Origin: Saccharopolyspora galaxeae
GTDB lineage: Bacteria; Actinomycetota; Actinomycetes; Mycobacteriales; Pseudonocardiaceae
NCBI RefSeq assembly: GCF_016526145.1
Contig: NZ_JADDUE010000001.1
Coordinates: 868,001 to 932,000, forward strand
Length of the DNA stretch: 64,000 bases
Direction: 5' to 3'
Numbering within the stretch: position 1 is the stretch's first letter; every line of letters starts with the position of its first letter. Of this stretch, positions 24,101 to 36,100 are shown one piece after another. Made by a program: the position numbers and the translations under genes. The notes under the pieces are model-generated. The model was given only the letters and a program-made list of their open reading frames with translations. It did no database searches and was not told where the DNA came from.

Positions 24101-27100
24101 CCGATCTGAACCGCGCGCTCGCTTCGCTCGATCCGCGAGGTGACGAGAAGGAGCAGCTGGCTTCCCGCATCGACGACTCGTTGCAGCGGGCCCAGCAGTA
24201 CCTGAACGCACTGCCCGGCGATGCGTTGCCGCAACAGCGCGGGCAGATCATGCAATGGGCAACGGCGCGCAACGCCATCCTCGAGCGCACCGAAGTCGAT
24301 GCGCTGCGCGGCTATGACCGCTCCGCCAAGGAGTTGCTGCACCAAGCGCGCGCGAGCTGGGCCGAGAAGGTGCACGCCGACACCAGGCAGCGCGCCGCGG
24401 CCGGACAGCCCGCGGTCATCTTCCACGCGGACGGGTTGCCCGGCGCCGCCACCGGCCGGGAGGACGTGCGGCTCGGGTTCGAGGTGGAGTACCAGCTGCC
24501 CGCGGATGGCTTCGACGATCGTGCCGAAGCATTGGCGCAGCACCTGCACCGCGAGGGCTTCATCGAGCGGGAGGACGGCGAACCGGCGCTGCTGGACGCC
24601 GAAGACGAGGTGGTCGGCGAGCGGCTGGAGCAGGAATCCTGGGTGCTGGTCGAAGAGGCCTCGGAGGAGCACACCGTCGAGGTGGTCTCCCCGGTGCTGC
24701 GGCCCGGCGACGACCCCGGGGCGTGGAACTGGGTCGCCAAGCTGCTGGGCATCGGCGTGCAGGCGCGCGGAAACCCCGCGAACAGCGGCGGGCACGTCAA
24801 CGTCAGCCTCGCGGGCGGGATGACACCCGGCGAGTACGGGCAACTCGCCCAGCTGGGCAAGGCCTTCGAGCCGCTGCTGTTCCGGCTCGGCAACAACCCG
24901 CGCGGGCTCGAACACCGGTCGTTGACCTTCACCGGACCGAACCCGCTGCCACCGGATCCGTCCGAGGTGCGCACCTGGGCCGATGTCACGGCGCTGAGCC
25001 GGAACAAGCACGACGCCATCAACTTCCACCACGTGCACGGCACGCCTGATGACCGCGTGGAGTTCCGTTTCTGGGCGGCCAGCCTCGATCCGGGCGTGTG
25101 GCAGGTGCACGCCGAGATCAGCGCGGCGATGCTGCTGGCCGCGAAGGACCCGTCGATCCGGGCGAAACTGGCCGAGCTGCTGACCGAACCGCCGCTGCTG
25201 GGCAGGGGGGACGTCGACCAGCCGCGGCTGCTGATGGACTTCCTGGACCTGGTTCCGCTGAGCCCCGCGGCGCAGCAGCAGGTGGTGGAGCTGTTCGCGA
25301 GCACGGACCCGTGGCGGCCCACCGGCGGCAACGACGAACACTTCCGCGCGAGCACGCTGAGCATCGGCACCGACGGGCTGTTCTACCCGCGGCAGCGGTA
25401 CTCGGTATCTGCGGCGGTGCAAGTGGCCCGGACGGTGCAGCGCTACCCGGACACGGACCTGGTGCTGGCGGATCTGCGGCCGGGCACCGATCAGGTCGAG
25501 CTCTGGAACGGCGAAGCCCTGCCCGGCGACCCATTCACCGACGTGATCAGGGAGCGCGGCGTCGGGTTGAACAACCGCACCGTGCTGGCGATTTCCGGGG
25601 TGGCGGAGACTCCCTGGTTCCGGCCGATGGTCGAGTCCGGCGGCCAGCCCGTGCTGGCGGCGTCCAAGGTGGCGATGACGCCGGACGGCAGGTTGCTCGC
25701 CGTTCGCTCGGCGTTGCGGCAGCAGGACGGCACGGTGCGGTTCGAGCCGGACCCGCAGGGGTGGGTCGAGTACCACCCGGACGGCCGGGCCGTCCCCACC
25801 GGCAGGAGCGACCTCGCGCAGCTGATCGACGACGGTCCGCTGGACCCGCAGCGGCTGCCGGCGATGGGTTCCGACGTACCCGCCGAGCCGGGTCCGGCCG
25901 TCCCGTTCGGACGCGGGCAGGACCTGACCTCCGCCGAAGTGGACATGGTCGGGTTGTCGCACGCCGCGGATGCGGCCGAGGTCGGGGCCGGTTACCCGCA
26001 CCGCGCTTCCGGCACCGCCGACGATGCGTTCGCGGGCCGGTCGGTGACGATGGGCGGCGACCCCGGCCGTTCCGCCGCACCGATGTCGCTCGACGACTTC
26101 CTGGCCCCTGGCGGATCCGCGCGTCCGGACGACGCGGAGCCGGACGGCAGCTCGCTGGATGCCGAGGGCGAGACCGACCCGGATGTGGCCGGGAGTTCGC
26201 TGGATGCCGAAGGCGAGACCGATTCCGGCAGGTCCGGCGACTCCTCCCCGGACCCGACGCCGCAGGACCGGGCCCGCGCCCGGATGCATGCCGGGCTCTC
26301 CGCCAAGGTCGCCCAGCTGCGCAGGGACGTGGCCGCGCTGCCGCCGGACGCGGTGCCGCAGCTGCGGGAGCGCACCGCGATGTGGTCGGACCTGCTCGGT
26401 TCGCTGGCCGGCGCGCCGGTCGCGCACCTGCGCGATCGGTCGCGCGAGCTGGAGGCGCTTGCGGACCAGGCGCGCGGGCTCCGCTCCGCGGCGCTTTCCC
26501 AGGAGTTCACCGCGGCCGAGCGTGCCGCCCAGCGCCACCAGTCGCCGCTGGTGTTCCACCGCGACGGCATCCCCGGCGGCGTGAGTTCGCGGACCGACCT
26601 CAAGGCCGGATTCGAAGTCGAGTTCCAGCTGCCCGAGCGCGGGTTCGAAGCGCGGGCGCGCAGGCTGGTGGCGCAGCTGCGCAGCCTCGGATTCCTCGGC
26701 GAGCAGACGGGCCTGCTGGACGCGGGCAGCAGGCGGGTCGGCGCGGCGCACGACGCGGGCAAATCGGCCTTGGTGCGCGAGGAGTCCGATCCGAACACCG
26801 CCGAGCTGGTCACACCGGTGCTGCGGCCCGGGCGCAACCCGGGCACTTGGGGGAGCTTCGCCGACCTGCTCGCGCAGGTGCGCGCCGAATCGGGCGACGC
26901 CGCGATCACCGGCGGGCACATCAACCTGAGCTTCGACGCGCAGCTGACGCCGCAGCAGTACGTGCGGCTGGCGCAGCTGCAGAAGAGCTTCGAGTCGCTG
27001 ACCTACCGGCTGGGCAACCACCCGAACGGCCGCCGCGCGCGGGTCATGGATTACGTGGGGCCGAACCCGCTGCCGATGAACCCGGCCGAGGTCACCTCGT

Positions 27101-30100
27101 ACTCCGACCTGCGGATGCTCAACCGCGGCAAGCACGACGCGATCAACTTCGCGCACCTCGAGGGCACCGGCTCCGACCGGGTGGAGTTCCGGTTCTGGGC
27201 GGGCAGCCTGGACCCGGCGGAATGGCAGGTGCGCACCGAGATCAGCGCGGCGATGCTCGCGGCGGCGCAGGACCCGTCGATCCACTCGCGGCTGAACGAG
27301 CTGATGACCGATCCCGCGCTGCTCGGCATGGGCGATGCGGGACTGCCGGAGCTGCAGAACTTCCTGGAGCTGCTGCCGCTGAGCCCGGAGGCGCAGCGGC
27401 AGGCCGCGCGGCTGCTGGCGTGGACCGAACCGTGGGAGGACACCGGCGGCAACGACTTCTACGGCCGTGCGAACAGCGTGACGATGCCGAGCGCGGCCGG
27501 GGTGTACCTGCCGTACTTCGAGCAGCCGGTGCCAGACGTCATGCGGGCCGTCGCGGGACTGCCGCGGTTCCCGAACACCGACGTCGTGGTGGCGCACCCG
27601 GAAGACGGCGACCCCAGTATGTTCGAACGCTGGGACGGCGAGACGCTCGACGGCGACGAACTCGTGGACGTGATCACGAACCGCGACGTCGGCAACGGCA
27701 AGGCCGTGGTGCTGGCGATCCCCGGGCTGCTCAACGAGGACTCCAACGCCGGTTACGCCGATCCGGGCGCGCCGAACCCGTTCAAGGCGGACGTGGAAGC
27801 GGACTGGCTCGACTCGCTGACCTTCCGCACGAAGGCCCCGATCTACGTGGCGGCCAACGTGGTCAGCACCCCGGACGGGCGCTTGTTGGCGGGCAAGAAC
27901 GTGCCGATGCCGGACGGCACCCTGCGGTTCCAGCCGGACCCGCGCGGCTGGGTCCGGTTCCAGCAGGACACCTCCGCCTCCCGCGGTGAGGCCGATCTGG
28001 CCCGGACGCTGGCGGCGGACGCGCCGATGATCCAGCAGTTCGCGGATGCGCAGCCGGACCTCGTGGACCCGCGGGACGAGAGCTCCAGCAGCGACGGCGA
28101 GCACAGCGACAGCGATGTCGACATGGACGGCCACTCCGATTCCGGCAGCCAGTCCGGAGCCGCGGCGTACGAGCAGGTACTGACGTTCGAGCCGCAGCAG
28201 CCCGCGACCCGGCCGCGGCGGCCGCGCGCGGACTCGGACGACGAGATGACCGACGCGGACACGACCGACGCGGACACGACCGACGCGGACGGCGATGCCG
28301 GCATGACCGACTCCGATGCGGGGTCGGTCTCCACCGAAGTCGCGACCGAATCCGGCACCGCCTCGGTGGTCGGCGACGCCGAGATGGCCGAGGCGAACGC
28401 GCATTCCGAGGCGGGCTCGGAAAACTCGGCCTCGGCTGATTCCGATGCGGAATCCACCGGCGCTGCACCGGAAACTCCGCAAACCGAGGTGGAACCCGGC
28501 TGGCCGGGCGGGGTGGAACCACCCCCGACAGACCCGGCCTGGCGGCACACGCAGGTCAAGTCGGCGTCGTGGTTCGGCCCGGAAGGACCGCTGGACCCGG
28601 ACGCCCTGGATCGGGCGCGGCGGCCGATGCCGGATCGCACGGTGGAGACCGAGGACAACGACCTCAAGATGTCCGGCACTCGCAAGCGGGCGGACGTCGT
28701 GGCCGGACCGGTCCGCTACGACTTCCAGCGCATCAAGGTCGGCAACCGGTGGGTCCAGGAATTCACGTTCAAGGCGCACCTGCAGTCCGACGAGCACCTG
28801 GCGTCCTACCTGGACAAGGCCAAGGACGACCGGGCGACGGCCGACCGGTCGGAAGCCGACGCGCAGAACGCCGAAGCGGCGGTCGGGCTGCTCGAACTGT
28901 CCGCCCCGCCGGGTGATCCCGGCGTCGTGGAGGCGCGCAAGAAGGCCGATCGTGCCCGGGCGCGCGCCGACCGGTACAGCCGCCAGGCCGACGCATCCGA
29001 AGCCGAGGTGCAGCGGCAGCGGCAGCGCATCGCGGATCTCAAGGATCGTGCGCACAGCGCAGTCAACTCGATGTACAACCGGGGCTACCGGATGCCGCAC
29101 TCCCGCGACCGGTTCCAGGTGCGGCTGGAGTTCGTCGACGACCCGGCGCAGGCGCACGACTCGATTTCTCTCGTCGAGGGCGAGCGGATGAGCCAGAGCA
29201 TCTGGTCCTTCGACGACCCGGGAATCGGGTTCGCCCACGAGATCGGGCACTACCTGGGCCTGCCGGACGAGTACCTCGAAAAGGTCTTGTTCAAGCTCGG
29301 CTGGCGCAAGTACAAGGGGCAGCTGGTGCCGCAATACACCGTGCGGACCCACCTGAACACCACCTCGTACCTGGAGCCGTACGTCAAGCAGGCCGAGGCC
29401 GCCGAGAAGCGGGCGGTCGAGGCCGAGGAGATCGCCGACCTCGACCAGCACGACGTCGAGCGGCTGACCGCCGACCTGATGGACGAGGACAGCGTCGAGA
29501 CGCCCGACGAGGTGCTCGCGGCCGAGCAGCAGGAGCGGAACTCGCGGGCGGAGGCGGCGCGGCTGCGGGAAGAAGCCGAGCTCGCCAAGCAGGGGTTGCG
29601 GAACGAAACCCAGCGCGCTGAAGCCATCCGCGACCGCGCGGCGCGCGGCGTCGCGGACTTGTTCCACCCAGGCCGGATGAAGCCGGACAATCCGTACTTC
29701 GTCAAGCTCGAGTTCGTCGACAGCCCGCGGCAGGCGCACCACCGGGTCGACCTCCAGCGCGAGGAGGCGTTCGTTCCGGGCAAGTGGAGCGTCGAGGACC
29801 CCGGCGGCGTCATCGCGTTGAAGACCGGCAGGCACCTGGGCTTGCCCACGATCTTCACGGGCGGGTTGGCCAGGGCAGAGCCGAACGATGCGAACGTCCA
29901 CCCGGTCGACGAGCGCCGGGTGTTCAACCGGATGGATCGGCCTGCTGCCCACGACCACACCACCGGTCTGCCGCACCGGATGCAGAACTCCTACATCGAC
30001 GGCACGGGGTGGACCGGTTTGTCGGGCGACGAGTTCCTGCCCCGGCACTTGTGGCGGATCGAGGAGGTCGCGCGTTCCCAGGGGCTGACCCCGGAGGCGA

Positions 30101-33100
30101 TCGTGCCTGCGCCGACGCGCGAGGCGTGGCGGCTGCGCTACCTGTTGTCGAAGGACAACGTCAGCAAGGGCGAGGTGCTCGGAGCGCTGCGCGAGCTGGG
30201 CGGGGACCGGGCCAAGGTCGACGCGGTCCGGGAGGCGTTCGGGCAGGAGACCGGCCGATCGCTCGATGCGGCGCTGCACGCCGCGCTCGACGACCGCGGT
30301 TTCGAGCGCGCATTGCACCACCTGCGCAGCAGCGAGGTCTTCCGCGCCGGGCCGGCGCACACCCCGACGAGCGGCGGCCGTCCGCGGATGCAGCCGAACA
30401 CGCTCGACGACGCGCCGGAACCGAGTCCGGAACACGACCGGCAGGCGGAGACGACCCCGGACAACCAGCAGGCGCAGCAACATCCCGAGCAGGGCGCGGA
30501 GGACGCGCCGCGGCTCGAGCAAGCGCGGTCGGAAACGGAGCCCGCCCAGACCGAGCCCGCCCAGACCGAGCCCGCCCGGACCGAGAGCCCCCGGACCGAG
30601 AGCCCCCGGACCGAGAACCGCGAGATCGGCACTGCCGAGCCCGAGGTCGCCGCCGCGGAGGCCAGTACGCCGGAGGCAGCGGCGCCCGCCCCGCATTCCA
30701 CGCTCGAAGACTTCCTGTCGCCGTCCGCGGACAACACCACTCCCGAAGCCGACGAGTCCGCGCCGGAGCAAGCGACCGGCATCGAGGCCGCACCCGAGAG
30801 CCCGGCCCTTCCGGAGACCCCGGACGACGCCCGGGAACCGAATCGCGCGGACTCGGCCCAGCCGGACCCCGGCGCAACGGCTTCCCCGAACCGCGACGAA
30901 ACGGTTTCGCCGGATCAGGAAGAGACGGTGTCGCGGGACCGCGACCGGACGGCTTCGCCGGACCCCGACGGGACGGTCGACCGCGATCGCGACGAGACGA
31001 CTTCGCTGGACGGGACGACTTCGCGGGACGAAGCATCCCGGGACGGGGCACCCCGGGACGACCCGGCCCGGCAGGACCCCGACGACCGCGCCGAACGGCC
31101 CGAGACAGAGGCGCCGGCCCGCCGCGGCGGCGGGCTGCCATCCGCCCTGCGGGAAGGACGCGGGTTCGGCCCGGGCGGTCAGCGCCGCCCCATCGAGGAA
31201 GCCGGCCGCGTCGTCGCCGCCGCGTGGAACCTGCTCGGGCGGACGCCGGACGAGCAGGAATCCGCCCGCGTGCGGCGGATCGTGGCCGAGGAGTTCGAAT
31301 CGTTCCTCGGCAGCGGCCGGACCTTGGAGATCGGCGGCGAGCGCGTGCACGTCACGGCCGAGCTGCACCCGGAACGGGCGAGCACCCCGGAACAGCACAG
31401 CGGCGACGCGCCGGTGCGCGAGGCCGGTTGGTCGAACAGCACCGCCGCCAAGGGATCGGTCGGCAGCGCCCCGATGTCCCGGTGGTTCTTCTTCCTGCCG
31501 ATGGTTCCGGGATTCTTCGGCATCGGCGGGGCCAACGTCGCGACGGACGTGGCCTACTCGCGCACGGCAGGCCGCGACGACGCGCTGGGCGTGCGGACCA
31601 GCGTCGCGCTGCCCGCGAATCCGGAGCACCCGCGGCTCGGCGGTTACCAGGGGATGCGCGCGGCGCGCGTCCCGGCCTCGGTGTCGCTGAGCCGGCCGGA
31701 CGCGGACGCCACCCGGCCCGGAACGGTCTTCGCGACCCGGGTGCCCGAAGGCCCCGGCGCCGACCCGATCGAGGTCGAGGTGAACGTGCCGGAGGGGCTG
31801 GAAGGCGCCGGGCGCGAGGTCGCGATGCCGGCGCGGCTACCGGACTCGGTGCTGGAGGACGCCCGGATCGATGGCACCGCGCGCGGCTGGTACCGGGGCA
31901 AGTGGCTGCCGCAGCGCGACGGCGCCCCGGCCGCCATGCACGAGCAGGTCGCCGCGCACCTGGGCGAACTCACCGCACGTGGGCGCGAGGCGTTGCGGGA
32001 CTTCCTCAGCCCGGAAAAGCTCAAGCAGAACCTGCCCGCGATGACGGTCACCCCGGCCCAGGCCGCGCGGGGCGAAGGCTGGACGAGCCTGGAAACCCTG
32101 CTGCCGCGCGGCAACTGGTTCAAGCGGCTGATCGGCCGCGATCCCAACCAGGTGCAGGTGCGCGCCGTGCTCACCGACCTCGCTCACGACCAGATCATCG
32201 ATGGCGCGCACTTCACCAGGACCACCAGCGATGCGCAGACCGCTACCGATACCGCGCAGGCGGGCCGCGACGTGGGCGGGTCGTTCGCGGGCGGTCCCGG
32301 CCTGGACAGCGGCGCGGCGACCTTCGGCGCCGGCCCCGCCGCCTCCGCCGCGCACGGCAGGAGCAACACGCAGGAGCGAAGCCGCGAGACGACCGGCGAA
32401 ACCACGGACTCCGACACCGGATCGCTGACGCGCTACACCGGTCGCGTGGAGTTCCAGGTCCGCCGGTCCGGTCATCCGCCGATCTCGTTCCCGGATGCTG
32501 CGCAGGCCGCGTTCTGGGCGAAGACCGCGGAGGCCGAAGCCGCGGGCATCGGCGAGTCGGCGGTCACCGAGGAACTCACCCAGCGGCACGTCAACGGCGC
32601 GGCGACCGGCATCGCGCTGCAGGAGGCGAGCGAGCGGCTCAGCGAGATCCTGCGCAACAGCCTCCCGGAAGTGCCCGGTCACCACCGCTGGAAGTGGCGC
32701 GACAGCGAGTACACCACCGCTTTCGACAACCCCGAGCTCGCGGACGGCGTCTCCGCCGGTGCGCAGCGGAAGCTGACCCGCAACGAGCAGATCGACCAGC
32801 TGGTCTCCCCGCAGAACCTGCTCAACCGCGAACGGGACATGCTGGCCGGCCAGCCGCTGGTGCTCGAGCTGGTTCCGGAACCCGGGCGGGCGCACGACTA
32901 CCACGCCGAGCTGCTGATCTCCGCGAAGCTGCACGACGGCGCGCGGGTCACTCCCGAAGCGGACCAGACCGGTACGACGACCGAGAAGCTCTCCGACTCC
33001 GAGGGCGGGACGTTCTCCCGCAGCCGGAGCTGGTCGTTCTTCGGCGGCATCGTCTTCCGCGCGTACTCGGCCCTGATCGCGATGGAGATGCTGACCAGCC

Positions 33101-36100
33101 CGCACGGCGTCACGCACGGCCGGTCGGAGACGACCTCGCTCGGGCGGCAGGCCGGGCATTCCAGCGGTGGCGTCCGCGGCGGGCAGCTGGACGCGGACGG
33201 CAACGTGCGCGCCGAGCCGCCGCAGCGGTACCGGGCGCGGGTCGAGCTCGAGGTTTCCGGCCGCTACTGGTCCCGGACGAACGACATGGTCCGGCACCTG
33301 ACCATCGGCAGCCCCGGCAAGCACGCCCCGGAGTGGCACCAGCTGCCCATCGCGGATCCGACGGCCGCCGCGGACGGCCGCAGGCCGGGCGTCGTCGCCG
33401 TCGACGTGGTGCTGGGGCCGGAGGCCGGGGCGGTGCTGCGCGATCCGCAGACCGGGGAACTCGGTCTCCAGCAGGCGGACCCGAACGCAGCGGACCCACC
33501 GCGTGCCGCGGACGAGACCGCGGACAGCCCCGACTCCGCCCACCCGCAGCCCGCACGGCAGCCGCTGCCCGACGTCGAGCCGGTCAACCGTACCGAGCTG
33601 CCGGACGTCTCGATCAACCACAGCGACCTGCTGCGCCACGGCCGGACCTCGAAGCTGGACGGCGTGCACCTGCTGTCGGTGCGCGGGCTGGAGCACGTGC
33701 GCGGATCGCTGCGGTCGCTGCTGCACCGGTCTTCCGGTGATCCGGCGATGAGCTTCCCGGCAGGCGCCAACTCCCGGCTGATCGAGCAGACCGTCTCCGC
33801 GAGCGCGCTGCGCCGCGACCGGCGGGCGCTGAGCCGGTTGCAGCGGATCAGCGGACTCGGCTGGACGCGCAGGCTGGCGAACACCGAAGGCAGCGCGGCG
33901 GTCTCCTACCAGCTGCGCGACGTCAACAAGCACGAAACCGTGTGGCTGCAACCGGCGGAGTCCAGCACCGGCACCAGCACCACCGGTTCCGAGCGCAGCC
34001 GCAGCTGGGGCTGGAAGAGCACGATCGAGCCCGCCTTCATGGCGACCAGCGAAACCTCCGGGCACAGCCCCGGCACCACCAGCTACGGCTTCGGGATGCT
34101 GTTCAGCACGATCGACGTGCTGAACAACTCCAAGGGCCGCACGGACGGGCACCGCAGCACCATCACCGACGAGCTGGCGATGTCCTCCGAACCGCGCCGG
34201 GTGCACGTCATCAGCGCCACCCTGGAAGCCACCCAGGCCGTCGAGACCCGCCGCCGCGGCAAGCTGGACCGCTGGAACCTGTTCAGCTCCCGCGAGGTCG
34301 GTCGCGCTGCGGAGCGCTTCGAGCTGCCGAACGCGGTGTGGGCGGTGGTCGACGACCAGCAGCTGCACGAACTCCGCATCCGGCAGGCCGAACAGGACGC
34401 CCACCGCGCCGCCGAGGGGCCGGAGCCGCCGCGGCTGCCCGAGCCCGAATCGCGGCCGGAGCGCGCGGACCTCAGCCCGATCCCGGACGGCCAGGACCTC
34501 GGCGCCCCGCGCTGGGCGGACGGGGTGATCGAGCCGGTCGACCTGAGCGATCAGCTCAAGCCGCTGCACGACCAGCTGGTGCGGCGCCTCGGCCAGGAAC
34601 GGGCGGACGAGCTGCTTTCCCCGGCCTCGCAGGGGACTGCGCACGACAACTACGCCGAAGCCGAGCGCTACCTGTCGCGGATCCAGGCTTCGCTGCGCGA
34701 TCTGTCCAACGGCGGCACGAGCGCCCCGCTGCGGTTGGAGGACCGGCTCCGCGGCGAGACCTACGAGCTGCACGTGGCCGCCGAGCAGGTGGGGCAGGCC
34801 GAGCCGGTCGGCATCAAGCACGGCGAGCGGCAGCGGGCCACCAAGGCGTCGTTCGTGACCAGCACGGCGCGCAGCTTCCGGCGGGCGGTGCTGGAAGTGT
34901 TCAACATGGCCATCCCGTCGGTGATGATGCAGAACGACAAGGCCGCCGCGAGCACCGCGCCTGCCGAGCACGGTGCGCCGTACAACTACTGGGGGCTCGG
35001 GCTCGGCCACGCCTTCGAGGGGCTCAAGGCATCCCGGAACGTGCGCCAGGACGGCACGATCGAGCACACCCACACCGAAACGGTGCGCGGCGCGCTGGCC
35101 GAGCACCGCGTGAAGCTGCTGTTCGACCTGCGCATCGAGCGCCACGGCGAGCGCATCGCGGCGGCCCCGGACACCCGCACCGTCACCACGCACACCCCGG
35201 TCGAGGACGCGATCCCCGGCCCCGCGAGCTCGCGCAGCGGCGAGATTCACCGCCGCAGCGCGGACGACGCCGATGCGGCGGCGCTGGCCCGGTGGCGCGC
35301 CGACGCCGTGCGACTCCCGGAGGACCCGGCGAAGTGGCGGGCGATCGACTTCGGCGGCGACGTGCGCGACCTGGTCCGCGGAGCGGAGCGAACGCTCGAG
35401 GAAGCGGGCGTCGAGGTGGACGCGCACACGCGCAGGATGCTGCGCGCCGCCCTCACGTCGAGCCGGGCGACCGGAACGTTGGGTTCGCACGGCTCCGACG
35501 GGGTGCCGCTGGATCTGCCGCCGAGCCTCGGCGTCGAGTTGACGATGCATCCGAAGGCGACCGGCCCCGGCGAACTGGCCGGCGCCAGCGGCCGCATCGA
35601 GCTGGGCGGGGAATCGGCCTTCCCGAGCAGCACCCGGACCGAACACAGCACCGCGACGGGCAACTCGCTGAGCGCGCTGCCGTTCGCCGCGTTCGGCGTG
35701 CCGCAGCACCCGGACGCGGCTTCCTACCCGAACCGGGAGCTGTTCGGGCAGGCCGGTGACTGGGTGATCCCGAACGAGCCGCTCGGTGCGAAGCGCAGTG
35801 AGCAGGCGTACCAGGGCGGCACCTCGTCCGGCGGCAGGCAGCTGCCCGCGCACGACGCCGACCCGTCCGGGATCACCAGCACCTGGTCGCACGGCGCCGG
35901 GTACCGGTTCGTCGCCACGCCCACCTCGAAGCTGACCCGCAAGCGACCCGCCGTCGTGGACGTCGAGTTCGAGCAGGGCTTCGTGCTCCGCCGCGGCGAT
36001 GTTTCGGGCGTGCTGCCCGCCTCCTTGATCACCGCGAGCAGGGAACTCGCCGCGCGGGACGCCGACTGGCAGACCGCCCGGGCCCGGCGCCGCGCCGCGG

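Noticed and set aside
8641-31629. Very long antisense open frame (over 7,600 codons), plus other long antisense frames at 2137-8589, 31837-39873 and 39877-44883
   Set aside because: They mirror the G/C wobble of the giant plus-strand gene, which removes stop codons on the opposite strand. Their translations are Arg/Val/Leu/Gly-rich without recognisable motifs.
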